NCBI GenBank assembly: GCA_025363375.1
Contig: JANYDZ010000722.1
Coordinates: 1-14,301, forward strand
Length of the DNA: 14,301 nt
Direction of reading: 5' to 3'
From: Hyphomicrobiales bacterium
Lineage (GTDB): Bacteria > Pseudomonadota > Alphaproteobacteria > Rhizobiales > Beijerinckiaceae
The notes under the pieces are model-generated. The model did no database searches, was not told the origin of the DNA, and saw nothing but the letters and a program-made list of their open reading frames with translations. This document shows, one piece after another, positions 1-6,255 of the stretch; position 1 is the first letter of the stretch; every line of letters begins with the position of its first letter. Made by a program: the position numbers and the translations under genes.

Positions 1-1
1 G

Positions 2-916
2 ACCTGCGCCACTTCTTCCGAAGAGCTGATCATCGCCGAGGACATTGAAGGGGAAGCCCTTGCCACCCTCGTCGTCAACAAGCTGCGCGGCGGGTTGAAA
101 GTCGCCGCCGTCAAGGCGCCCGGCTTCGGCGATCGCCGCAAGGCCATGCTGGAAGACATCGCCGTGTTGACCAAGGGCGAAATGATCGCCGAAGATCTCG
201 GCATCAAGCTTGAGAACGTCACGGTCGCCATGCTGGGCCGCGCCAAGCGCGTCAAGATCGACAAGGAAAACACCACGATCATCGACGGCGGCGGCAAGAA
301 GAAGGACATCGATGGCCGCATCGGCCAGATCAAGGCGCAGATCGAGGAAACCACTTCGGACTACGACAAGGAGAAGCTGCAGGAGCGTCTGGCCAAGCTC
401 GCCGGCGGCGTCGCCATCATTCGCGTCGGCGGCGTGACGGAAGTCGAAGTCAAGGAAAAGAAGGACCGCGTGGACGACGCCCTCAACGCCACCCGCGCCG
501 CCATGGAGGAAGGCATCGTGCCCGGCGGCGGCGTCGCGCTGTTGCGCGCCAAGGTCGCCGTCGGCAAGCTCAAGAACGAGAACGCCGACGTTCAGGCCGG
601 CATCAACATCGTGATGAAGGCGCTTGAGGCGCCGATCCGTCAGATCGTCGAAAACGCCGGCGTTGAAGGCTCGATCGTCGTCAACACCATCGCCATGAAC
701 AAGTCGGAAACCTATTGCTTCAACGCGCAGACCGAGGAATACGTCGACGCCATCAAGACCGGCATCGTCGATCCCGCCAAGGTCGTGCGCGCCGCCTTGC
801 AGAACGCCGCTTCGGTCGCCGGCCTCCTGATCACGACGGAAGCGATGGTCGCCGACGCGCCGCAGGACAAATCGCCGGCGATGCCCCCCATGGGCGGCGG
901 CGGCATGGGCTACTGA
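2..916 (+). CDS. groEL: Chaperonin GroEL (Hsp60), 5'-truncated
   Basis: This is the C-terminal 304 residues of the 60-kDa chaperonin that folds proteins in the cytosol inside a double-ring complex with GroES. The reading frame is open from base 2. It covers the second half of the apical domain (IIAEDIEGEALATL, then VAAVKAPGFGDRRKAMLEDI), the intermediate domain with the catalytic-Asp region DDALNATRAA followed by GGGVALLR, and the equatorial tail DPAKVVRAALQNAASVAGL. The protein ends with a short Gly/Met tail, MPPMGGGGMGY, as GroEL proteins do. About 240 N-terminal residues lie outside the window. The first 8-9 residues (around SSEE) do not fit the usual GroEL sequence just before LIIAED, so the extreme edge may be divergent or a contig artefact. 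A strong hairpin follows the stop. Family assignment is certain. Confidence 0.97.
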   Translation, partial: TCATSSEELIIAEDIEGEALATLVVNKLRGGLKVAAVKAPGFGDRRKAMLEDIAVLTKGEMIAEDLGIKLENVTVAMLGRAKRVKIDKENTTIIDGGGKKKDIDGRIGQIKAQIEETTSDYDKEKLQERLAKLAGGVAIIRVGGVTEVEVKEKKDRVDDALNATRAAMEEGIVPGGGVALLRAKVAVGKLKNENADVQAGINIVMKALEAPIRQIVENAGVEGSIVVNTIAMNKSETYCFNAQTEEYVDAIKTGIVDPAKVVRAALQNAASVAGLLITTEAMVADAPQDKSPAMPPMGGGGMGY

Positions 917-950
917 GCCGCGCGCCAACCAACCGCGTGTGATCCAATCG

Positions 951-982
951 GCCGCTTGCCGCCCCGTTCGGCGACAAGCGGC
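951..982 (+). terminator. Hairpin downstream of groEL, probable terminator
   Basis: GCCGCTTG (951-958) pairs perfectly with CAAGCGGC (975-982). One mismatch follows and then an inner CGCC/GGCG stem (960-963 with 970-973) around a 6-base loop. It starts 35 bases after the groEL stop. No clean T-run follows, only TCAATATTTG, so intrinsic termination is plausible but not proven. Confidence 0.6.
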
Positions 983-1011
983 TCAATATTTGCGATATTT
1001 GCGGCTCAATA
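978..1011 (+). repeat. Short direct repeats upstream of the zinc-ribbon gene
   Basis: GCGGCTCAATA occurs at 978-988 and again at 1001-1011. Between and overlapping them, ATATTTGCG is tandemly repeated (986-994 and 995-1003). The block is AT-rich compared with its surroundings and lies 58-91 bases before the next start codon, so it may hold that gene's promoter or a duplicated binding site. Confidence 0.6.
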
Positions 1012-1068
1012 CTTTTTCGGCGGCGTGGACATACGCCGCGCGCGTCGCACCCGGAAAGATTTTTCCAC

Positions 1069-1401
1069 ATGCCAAAACCCGAACTTGGCGTCCGACGACG
1101 CTGCCTGAGCTGCGAAGCGGCTTTTTTCGATCTCAACCGCGCGCCGATCCTGTGCGTCAAATGCGGCGCCGTCTTTAACATCGTGGAGCTGCCGCGTTCG
1201 CCGCCGCGACGCGCCGCCGTGCAGATGCAGGCCGCCGAAAGCATCGTGCCTGTTGTCGCCGCCGACGCCGATGTGGAGGCGGAAGACAGCGATGAAGCCG
1301 GCGAGGAAAGCATTCTGGCGCCCGTCGACGACGAGGACGACGACGTCGGTCTCGACGGCATTGTCCCGGTTGGGGGCGATGAAAAGGCCATGGACACCTG
1401 A
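1069..1401 (+). CDS. FYDLN-acid family zinc-ribbon protein
   Basis: This 110-residue soluble protein of unknown function belongs to the family named for an FYDLN motif followed by a strongly acidic tail (TIGR02300), typical of alphaproteobacteria. The start MPKPELG matches the family's usual MAKPELG. Next comes a zinc ribbon, CLSC and CVKC, flanking the motif, which here reads FFDLN instead of FYDLN. After about residue 45 there is a Pro/Arg/Ala linker and then a low-complexity acidic segment rich in Asp and Glu. The four cysteines should bind one zinc; the acidic tail suggests a protein or nucleic-acid partner, which is inference. A GGAAAG Shine-Dalgarno-like site lies about 12 bases before the ATG, somewhat far. 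It is transcribed alone; the next gene converges on it. Confidence 0.85.
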   Translation: MPKPELGVRRRCLSCEAAFFDLNRAPILCVKCGAVFNIVELPRSPPRRAAVQMQAAESIVPVVAADADVEAEDSDEAGEESILAPVDDEDDDVGLDGIVPVGGDEKAMDT

Positions 1402-1423
1402 CGACGGTCAGATAAGCCGCGCT

Positions 1424-1453
1424 CGCCGGACGAAGCGCGCGGCCGGTCCGGCG
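1424..1453. terminator. Convergent-gene hairpin
   Basis: CGCCGGAC (1424-1431) and GTCCGGCG (1446-1453) form a perfect 8-bp stem with a 14-base loop between two convergent genes. An alternative stem, GCCGCGC/GCGCGGC (1416-1422 with 1437-1443), overlaps it, so the two could be mutually exclusive. There is no T-run on either strand. A bidirectional terminator is the simplest reading. Confidence 0.45.
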
Positions 1454-1458
1454 CTGGC

Positions 1459-2049
1459 TCAAACGCCGCGCGCGCCCGCGAAGACGCGGTACAGGAAGCC
1501 CGCGGCGAGGCCGGTGACCGCCTCGGCGATGATCGCGGCTTCGCCACCGGCCAGCAGCGCGCCGACATAAGCCTGCAAGGCGCCGGCCACAGCGCCGCCG
1601 ATCGCATAGGCCGCGGGACTTGTCTGGTTCAGCGCCCGCAGCGGGACATGCGCCATCATGACCGCGAAGGCGGCGATACGCCCGCCGCCCAGCACGCCCG
1701 AAAGCAGCAGCACCGGCGTCAGGACCGAGCCGACGCCGGGATCGATTTCGAGGCCTGGAATGATCCCGAGCATGCCCTGCGCGCCAGCGACCTGCATTCC
1801 CGATTGCAGCAGCGCGGCGAAAACGCCCGCGAGCATGGCCGCGCGCATTGACCATGGCACAGCGGCGATTGTCGAAGTTTCCGCGCTGGACTTTGCGTCA
1901 AATAAGCCGCGCGCGAGGGCGGCGAGTTCGGGCGTCAACGCCGCATCCGCATCCACGTCGGCGGGCGGCGGCGTTGGCGAAGCGGTTTCGCGGCGGCGGC
2001 CCGCAGGCGCGCCTTTGCGGCCGAAAGGGACGGCGCCAGGTTGCAACAT
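1459..2049 (-). CDS. Small integral membrane protein, unknown function
   Basis: A 196-residue protein I do not recognise. Residues 1-60 are hydrophilic and Pro/Ala/Arg-rich (PTPPPADVDADAALTPE), probably cytosolic. From about residue 66 it is strongly hydrophobic, with candidate membrane segments near 68-86, 107-134, 147-167 and 171-190. They are rich in Gly and Ala, including the GGG of SGVLGGGR and AIGGAVAGALQAYVGALLAGG. This pattern suggests a compact four-helix membrane domain of the Gly-zipper or YIP1-like kind, but no diagnostic motif is present. The ATG at 2049 has no good Shine-Dalgarno site, so the start is uncertain. The gene converges with the zinc-ribbon gene and is separated from the upstream minus-strand gene by a hairpin, so it is probably transcribed on its own. 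Confidence 0.75.
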   Translation of the reverse strand: MLQPGAVPFGRKGAPAGRRRETASPTPPPADVDADAALTPELAALARGLFDAKSSAETSTIAAVPWSMRAAMLAGVFAALLQSGMQVAGAQGMLGIIPGLEIDPGVGSVLTPVLLLSGVLGGGRIAAFAVMMAHVPLRALNQTSPAAYAIGGAVAGALQAYVGALLAGGEAAIIAEAVTGLAAGFLYRVFAGARGV

Positions 2050-2089
2050 GGGATCAAGCTAGCGCAACAAGCTTGACGGAAGGTTGCAA

Positions 2090-2121
2090 AAGGGCGCGCT
2101 GAAAGCTTCCATCGCGCCCTT
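2090..2121 (-). terminator. Terminator-like hairpin after the small secreted protein
   Basis: On the minus strand AAGGGCGCG (2121-2113) pairs perfectly with CGCGCCCTT (2098-2090) around a 14-base loop, and the stem runs into TTTT (2091-2088). It starts 9 bases after the stop codon at 2131. The GC stem with a short U-run fits a weak intrinsic terminator. Confidence 0.6.
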
Positions 2122-2130
2122 CAGAGCCCG

Positions 2131-2568
2131 TCAGTACTTGACGACAAGCGCGCCGGCGACCGGCGGGAAGCCCCCGCCGTCCCCACACTTCGCCGCGCGG
2201 CGGCGCGTGGATGGGGTCGCGCGGGTCACCGTCTGGCCGGGCGCTTCGGCCTGTTGCGTCCGACAGGCGCCGCGCTGCTGATGGCAGCGGTCGTCGCGCC
2301 GTTGATAAATGGGCCAGAAAGGCGACATCCCGCCGATCGCCTCATTGATTGTAAGTTCGCGGCAGAGCGTGTGATGCACCACAGCCGCGCGCGCCATGAC
2401 GCTGACAATGCCGCCGCCGACGACCCAGGCGGGCCAGGCTACGGACGCGGCGGAGCGCGCGACAACCGCAGCGCCCTGAACTTGCGCGGCGGAATATTGC
2501 GTGGAAACGCCAAGCGCCGAGACGGCTATGGCGGCGGAAAGGCCGAGAACTTTGAAACGACGCGACAT
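2131..2568 (-). CDS. Small secreted or membrane-anchored protein
   Basis: A 145-residue exported protein of unknown function. Residues 1-29 form a classical signal peptide: basic MSRRFK, a hydrophobic core LGLSAAIAVSALGV, and a cleavage-like end YSAAQ. A second hydrophobic stretch at about 44-58 (AWPAWVVGGGIVSVM) may anchor the mature protein. It is followed by HHTLCRELTINEA, which resembles a RELT..EA segment found in small hypothetical proteins of Rhizobiales. Four cysteines (69, 95, 102, 128) could make two disulfides; the tail is basic. The frame is open further upstream, but the start at 2568 is chosen because GGAG lies about 6 bases before this ATG and the signal peptide begins there. 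It is divergent from the SemiSWEET gene and followed by its own hairpin. Confidence 0.75.
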   Translation of the reverse strand: MSRRFKVLGLSAAIAVSALGVSTQYSAAQVQGAAVVARSAASVAWPAWVVGGGIVSVMARAAVVHHTLCRELTINEAIGGMSPFWPIYQRRDDRCHQQRGACRTQQAEAPGQTVTRATPSTRRRAAKCGDGGGFPPVAGALVVKY

Positions 2569-2673
2569 GTTGACTCCATTTGTGAGGTTGCCGCACCCGC
2601 GCCGTGGCCCGCGCCTGGACGCAGCTTTAACACGAGGGGTCCGACCGCTTCGGGAGAAAATCGAAACATGGTT

Positions 2674-2711
2674 GATTTCGAAGCAATTGACCGATTTAGA
2701 AGCGATTGACG
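2674..2711. repeat. Imperfect 19-bp tandem repeat in a divergent promoter region
   Basis: GATTTCGAAGCAATTGACC (2674-2692) is followed directly by GATTTAGAAGCGATTGACG (2693-2711), 16 of 19 positions identical. Each copy holds a TTGAC, a possible -35 element. It sits 30 bases before the SemiSWEET start and within the 172-base region shared with the divergent small secreted protein. It may be a two-site operator spaced at nearly two helical turns, or a chance duplication. Confidence 0.6.
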
Positions 2712-2740
2712 ACAGGGCCATTTCACGCCAGGCCTGCGGC

Positions 2741-3001
2741 ATGACCGACTTTCTGACCGAATCGATCGGGACCCTGGCCGCCACGGTCACCACCCTGTGC
2801 TGGGCGCCGCAGGCCCTGCGCATTCTGCGCACCCGCGACACCAAAGCGATCTCGCTGGCCTCACAGTGCGCCTTCGCCGCGGGGCTGGCGCTCTGGCTGG
2901 TTTACGGCGCGCTGCTGGGTTCGTGGCCGATCATGATCGCGAACCTGCTGACTTTGGCGCTGGTGGGTTTCATCATCGGCCTGAAGCTGCGCTACGGCTG
3001 A
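2741..3001 (+). CDS. SemiSWEET-type sugar transporter (PQ-loop protein)
   Basis: An 86-residue membrane protein, the usual length of bacterial SemiSWEETs, which are three-helix proteins that dimerise to make a sugar uniporter in the inner membrane. Helix 1 carries the diagnostic PQ motif at residues 23-24 (CWAPQALRILRTRDTKAISL). Helix 2 is SQCAFAAGLALWLVYGALLG and helix 3 is IMIANLLTLALVGFIIGLKL, including the conserved Asn of the substrate pocket (N68). The start MTDFLTESIG matches the family's short N terminus; the open frame upstream is rejected as extra. No strong ribosome binding site precedes the ATG. Whether it moves sucrose, glucose or another small solute cannot be told. It is separated from the aminotransferase gene downstream by 116 bases. 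Confidence 0.9.
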   Translation: MTDFLTESIGTLAATVTTLCWAPQALRILRTRDTKAISLASQCAFAAGLALWLVYGALLGSWPIMIANLLTLALVGFIIGLKLRYG

Positions 3002-3002
3002 A

Positions 3003-3032
3003 GCTTCTCTTGCCAATGCTTCTCTTGCCAAT
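3003..3032. repeat. Perfect 15-bp tandem duplication
   Basis: GCTTCTCTTGCCAAT is present at 3003-3017 and again, identical, at 3018-3032, starting two bases after the SemiSWEET stop. It looks like a recent slippage duplication in the 3' untranslated region. Confidence 0.85.
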
Positions 3033-3073
3033 TGCCCTCGACGATCCGAGCGCCTATACGGTCCGCGCCCGCA

Positions 3074-3090
3074 GCAGGGGCCAGCCCTGC
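3074..3090 (+). other. Leader hairpin before the aminotransferase gene
   Basis: GCAGGG (3074-3079) and CCCTGC (3085-3090) form a perfect 6-bp stem with the loop GCCAG. It ends 17 bases before the ribosome binding site of the next gene. It could terminate SemiSWEET readthrough or simply shape the leader; no U-run follows. Confidence 0.35.
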
Positions 3091-3117
3091 CGGGTCAACA
3101 CTCATCTGGAGACCACA

Positions 3118-4326
3118 ATGTCGTTCCTCGCCGGCGCCGTGACCCGTGTGAAGCCGTCAGCCACCATGGTGCTGACCCAACGGGCGCGCGACCTCAAAAA
3201 CAGCGGGCGCGACATCATTTCCCTCAGCGTCGGCGAACCCGATTTCGACACGCCCGACCACATCAAGGAAGCCGCCATCGCCGCCATTCGCCGCGGCGAG
3301 ACCAAATATCCGCCCGTGCTCGGCATCGTGCCCCTGCGCGAGGCCATCGCGGCGAAGTTCAAGCGCGAAAACGGCGTCGACTACAAGGCCAGCCAGACCA
3401 TCGTGGGCACCGGCGGCAAGCAGATCCTGTTCAACACCTTCCTCGCGACCTGCGATCCCGGCGACGAGGTCGTCATTCCCGCGCCCTATTGGGTCAGCTA
3501 CCCCGACATGGTGACCATCGCCAACGGCAAACCCGTCATCGTGCCGACGACGCTGAAGAGCGGCTTCAAGCTGCAACCGGAAGACCTGGAGCGCGCCATC
3601 AATCCGCGCACCAAGTGGCTGTTGCTCAACTCGCCGTCGAACCCGACCGGCGCCGCCTATACACGCGATGAATTGAAGGCCCTTACCGACGTTCTCATGC
3701 GCCCGAAGAACCAGCACGTCTGGGTGCTCACCGACGACATCTACGAGCATCTCATCTACGGCGATTTCAAATTCTTCACGCCGGTGCAGGTCGAGCCCGG
3801 CCTGATGGACCGCGCGCTCACCCTCAACGGCATGTCGAAGTCCTACGCCATGACGGGCTGGCGCATCGGCTACGCCGCCGCGCCGCCGAGCCTCATCACC
3901 GCGCTTGATCTGCTGCACGGCCAGCAAACCTCCGGCGCCTGCACCATCGCGCAATGGGCTTCGGTGCAGGCCCTCAACGGCCCGCAGGATCATCTGCCGA
4001 TGTTCCGCAAGGCGTTCGAGGATCGCCGCAACCTCGTGGTCTCCATGCTCAATCAGGCGAAATATTTGAAGTGCCCCATGCCGGAAGGCGCCTTCTACGT
4101 TTACCCCGATTGCTCGCAAGCCATCGGCAAGAAAACGCAGACCGGCAAGGTGCTCGGCACCGACGAGGATTTCATCACGGAGCTGCTCAACCAGGAGGGA
4201 GTCGCCGTGGTGCACGGCAGCGCCTTCGGCCAGGGCCCGAACTTCCGGATGTCCTACGCCGCGTCGACGAAGATGCTGGAAGACGCCTGCTCGCGCATTC
4301 AGCGCTTCACGGCGAGCCTGACGTAG
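3118..4326 (+). CDS. aatA: Aspartate aminotransferase (PLP fold type I, subgroup Ib)
   Basis: A cytosolic, PLP-dependent enzyme of 402 residues that exchanges the amino group between aspartate and 2-oxoglutarate; members of this subgroup (AatA, aspartate/prephenate aminotransferase) may also act on prephenate. Visible landmarks are SVGEPDFDTPDHI near residue 37, GTGGKQ (PLP phosphate loop), PAPYWVSYPD, NSPSNPTGAAY, DDIYEHL, the Schiff-base lysine K241 in NGMSKSYAMTGWRIGY, and the substrate carboxylate arginine R377 in FRMSYA. Full length for the family. The ATG at 3118 is chosen because GGAG lies 6 bases upstream and the protein then starts MSFLAGAVTRVKPSAT as homologues do. A GC-rich hairpin and a palindrome follow the stop. 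It looks like a single-gene housekeeping unit. Confidence 0.95.
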   Translation: MSFLAGAVTRVKPSATMVLTQRARDLKNSGRDIISLSVGEPDFDTPDHIKEAAIAAIRRGETKYPPVLGIVPLREAIAAKFKRENGVDYKASQTIVGTGGKQILFNTFLATCDPGDEVVIPAPYWVSYPDMVTIANGKPVIVPTTLKSGFKLQPEDLERAINPRTKWLLLNSPSNPTGAAYTRDELKALTDVLMRPKNQHVWVLTDDIYEHLIYGDFKFFTPVQVEPGLMDRALTLNGMSKSYAMTGWRIGYAAAPPSLITALDLLHGQQTSGACTIAQWASVQALNGPQDHLPMFRKAFEDRRNLVVSMLNQAKYLKCPMPEGAFYVYPDCSQAIGKKTQTGKVLGTDEDFITELLNQEGVAVVHGSAFGQGPNFRMSYAASTKMLEDACSRIQRFTASLT

Positions 4327-4330
4327 GGGC

Positions 4331-4351
4331 GGCGCGCGTTGGCGGCGCGCC
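4331..4351 (+). terminator. GC-rich hairpin after the aminotransferase gene
   Basis: GGCGCGC (4331-4337) and GCGCGCC (4345-4351) make a perfect 7-bp stem with a 7-base loop, 4 bases after the stop. There is no U-run, so it is a weak terminator candidate on its own. A second, longer palindrome follows at 4375-4396. Confidence 0.45.
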
Positions 4352-4358
4352 ATCCGGC

Positions 4359-4991
4359 TCAACCATTGTGGATGTATTGGGTGGGTCCACCCAATATACC
4401 GCCAAATAATCCGGCCGGCGTGGAATCTCCCAGTTTGGTGGGCAAAAAGTAAGTGGGGCGCAGGGAGACGGTGAGAGCAAGCGTCCGAAATTCGCCGGCG
4501 TCGACGACGGGAATGCCGGCAGCGCCGACCGCGTAGCGCCGCAGCACCGCGTTCGCTATGATTCCCGCGGTTTGCGTGGTTTGCGTCCAGCGCGTCGGGT
4601 TCAAGTGGGTCATTCGATTGTACAATGCGCCCACGATGTAACAGATCGCCTCTTCATGAGTGGCGTTGATGGAGGTGCTCGTCAGATCGAAGAACGCGTG
4701 CGTGCATTCATGCATCACCGCGCATTCGTCCGGGCGCCCGAGGATTGGAGGAACGAGCAATTGGCCCGACGAAGGAGCGGCGGCGCTCGCGGGCTGGACG
4801 TATTGAGCGCCGACGAGCGCTGTCGGGGCGAAGGGCGTGACTCCGATCTTGCCGTTTCTCATTGCGTTCGCGACCATCGCGAACGACGCGCGGTTAATCG
4901 TGATGGCCGTTCCGCCGATCATGACCGTGAAGCGAATGCGCGCGGCTTCCGGTCCCTGCAACAGCTGCAGAACGCGTGTTTTCATTGTCAT
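4359..4991 (-). CDS. Orphan protein with HExxH metallopeptidase-like motif
   Basis: A 210-residue protein I cannot place in a named family. Its centre reads DECAVMHECTHAFFDLTSTSINATHEEAICYIVGALYNRM. The HECTH at residues 94-98 is a zincin HExxH motif on a predicted helix. E113 or E114, within a second helix, is a reasonable third zinc ligand, so a gluzincin-like protease or inactive relative is likely. There is no N-terminal signal peptide. The N-terminal third (TVMIGGTAITINRASFAMVANAM) looks like a small strand-rich domain. The start at 4991 is chosen because GGGAGAG precedes it by 5 bases; the open frame extends to 5066 without a better site. It has its own promoter region, converges on the aminotransferase gene, and shows no link to the catabolic operon next door. 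Protease activity is inference. Confidence 0.7.
   Translation of the reverse strand: MTMKTRVLQLLQGPEAARIRFTVMIGGTAITINRASFAMVANAMRNGKIGVTPFAPTALVGAQYVQPASAAAPSSGQLLVPPILGRPDECAVMHECTHAFFDLTSTSINATHEEAICYIVGALYNRMTHLNPTRWTQTTQTAGIIANAVLRRYAVGAAGIPVVDAGEFRTLALTVSLRPTYFLPTKLGDSTPAGLFGGILGGPTQYIHNG
4375..4396. terminator. Near-perfect 22-bp palindrome at a convergent gene end
   Basis: TATTGGGTGG (4375-4384) and CCACCCAATA (4387-4396) are exact reverse complements separated by GT. It lies inside the last codons of the HExxH gene and 48 bases past the aminotransferase stop. As RNA it would fold into a 9-bp hairpin with a 4-base loop on either strand. It could act as a bidirectional terminator or be a protein-binding site. 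Confidence 0.5.
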
Positions 4992-5116
4992 GATTCTCTC
5001 CCATTCCCGAAGCTGGAGTTGCTTTTGGGGGATTGCGAACCCAACATTGCCTGTGCGCAATAGCATGGCCCCTGTTGCCCGGCTGTGCGCGAACGCACTT
5101 TCGCGACAGTGGCGAG

Positions 5117-5135
5117 AGGCCCTGAACGCGGGCCT
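5117..5135 (-). terminator. Hairpin after the leftward catabolic operon
   Basis: AGGCCC (5117-5122) and GGGCCT (5130-5135) pair perfectly around a 7-base loop, 38 bases past the last stop of the leftward operon. A second small hairpin, GTGCG-CGAA-CGCAC (5085-5098), lies further on. Neither has a U-run. The remaining sequence from 4992 to 5173 should also hold the promoter of the HExxH gene, but I see no clear -35/-10 pair. Confidence 0.35.
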
Positions 5136-5173
5136 TCAACATTTCGGCAACCGCCGTTTCGCCCGCCGCGCCT

Positions 5174-5671
5174 TCAGCCGTAATAGGCTTTCATCAAGAC
5201 GACGGTCAGCACTCCCGCGATGGGCGGCAACACCAGCGACGACACGATCCGCTGCCAGGCGAAACGCCAGCCCATGATGGGCGCCTCGTACATGATGAGC
5301 CGATGGAACGCGAGCAGCGACCAGGCCGTGATGAACGCCACAACCTGCGGCAGGCCGGCGCCCGAAGCCAGCAACACCACGACAACGGGAAAAGCCAGGA
5401 TCGGTCCGGAGGGCACGAAGCCGCCGACGATTGACGCGATCATGATTCCCCAAAGCCCGCTTTTTTCGCCGATGAACCGACCGACAAGCTCGCCGGGAAT
5501 GAGCTTTCCCACAAAGCCCGCCAGCAGCATGGCCACCGCCATGCGCGGCGCAAGTTCGATGAAACGATGCAGCGCGGAGCGCAACGCGTCGGCGAGGAGG
5601 AGCGGCGAACGGCGCAGGGCGACGATGCTCAGGATAAACGCGAGACCGCCGAGGATGACGAGCGCGGCCAT
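5174..5671 (-). CDS. Half-size permease, C-terminal-half type (YraQ/ArsP-like)
   Basis: A 165-residue membrane protein with about four to five helices. It carries the core FVPSGPILAFPVV (residues 85-97), preceded by ELVGRFIGEKSGLWGIMIAS and followed by TAWSLLAFHRLIMYEAPIMG. This resembles the SGP..(A/S)FP motif of the COG0701/DUF318 permease family, which includes the organoarsenical exporter ArsP. Members are normally about 300 residues with two such halves, so this protein is only half length. It is clearly homologous to the protein encoded just upstream (see that entry), and the two probably assemble as a heterodimer. Its ATG shares one base with the upstream stop (TGATG), so translation is coupled. 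It is the last gene of the leftward operon. The substrate is unknown; membership in a catabolic operon suggests it moves the aromatic substrate or a product. Confidence 0.75.
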   Translation of the reverse strand: MAALVILGGLAFILSIVALRRSPLLLADALRSALHRFIELAPRMAVAMLLAGFVGKLIPGELVGRFIGEKSGLWGIMIASIVGGFVPSGPILAFPVVVVLLASGAGLPQVVAFITAWSLLAFHRLIMYEAPIMGWRFAWQRIVSSLVLPPIAGVLTVVLMKAYYG

Positions 5672-6249
5672 CAGCCGTCCGCCTTTTCAGGCGGGGAAGG
5701 GTCCGCCGGCAATTGCATCGAACACCAGGCCGCGATGAAGGGCAGCGGGATCGAGGCGATGGCGCGGATCATCGAGTATTCCACGCCCATCAGCGGAAAC
5801 TCCCACGCGAGAATGCGCTGAAAGCCGAGGGTTTCCCACGAGGTGAGATAGGCGATCAGCGCGGCGCGCCCGGTGCCCGCGTTCGCCATCGCCGACACGA
5901 TGGGAAACGACATCATCGGACCGCCGGGCGTGATGATTCCGACGCCCGTCGCGATGGCGACGCCCTTGAAGCCGGACCGGTCGCCGAGCCAGCGCACGAT
6001 GAATTCGCGTTTGACGAGCCGCTGCGCCAACGCCGCCGTGACGAAGGCCAGCGCCATTTTCGGCAGCACGTCGAGAAAGGTCTGCAAATCCGAGACGAAG
6101 GAATCGAAGAAGGCGTCGCGCCCGCGCAACATCCAGCAGGCGACGCCGCCCGCGAACATGAGCGCGGTCATGACCAGCATGGAGCGGTCCAAAAACAGCG
6201 CGCGCCAGTCGATGGAATAACGGCCGGGATCGTTGCCGGGCTCGACCAT
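5671..6249 (-). CDS. Half-size permease, N-terminal-half type (YraQ/ArsP-like)
   Basis: A 192-residue inner-membrane protein with a hydrophilic N terminus (residues 1-20), a first helix near 24-40, and further helices after 60. The core TPGGPMMSFPIV (107-118) aligns with VPSGPILAFPVV of the next protein. Other matching pairs are LPKMALAF/APRMAVAM, RWLGDRSGFKG/RFIGEKSGLWG, and TSWETLGFQRILAWEFPLMG/TAWSLLAFHRLIMYEAPIMG. The two genes are therefore diverged duplicates of one permease half, kept as separate coding units. It starts 6 bases after the stop of the FtsZ-like gene and shares one base with the next start. The tail after residue 180 (PADPSPPEKADG) is soluble. The family placement rests on the GP..SFP motif and is moderately sure; the transported compound cannot be told. 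Confidence 0.75.
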   Translation of the reverse strand: MVEPGNDPGRYSIDWRALFLDRSMLVMTALMFAGGVACWMLRGRDAFFDSFVSDLQTFLDVLPKMALAFVTAALAQRLVKREFIVRWLGDRSGFKGVAIATGVGIITPGGPMMSFPIVSAMANAGTGRAALIAYLTSWETLGFQRILAWEFPLMGVEYSMIRAIASIPLPFIAAWCSMQLPADPSPPEKADG

Positions 6250-6255
6250 GCCGCG

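Noticed and set aside
2569..2844. A longer N terminus for the small secreted protein
   Set aside because: The extension overlaps the SemiSWEET gene on the other strand and would bury the signal peptide that begins at 2568 with a good ribosome binding site.
2797..3117. A longer N terminus for the aminotransferase
   Set aside because: It overlaps the SemiSWEET gene out of frame, and the family start with GGAG upstream is at 3118.
3157..4362. A 401-codon minus-strand frame opposite the aminotransferase gene
   Set aside because: The aminotransferase has all catalytic motifs; the antisense product has no recognisable domain and biased composition.
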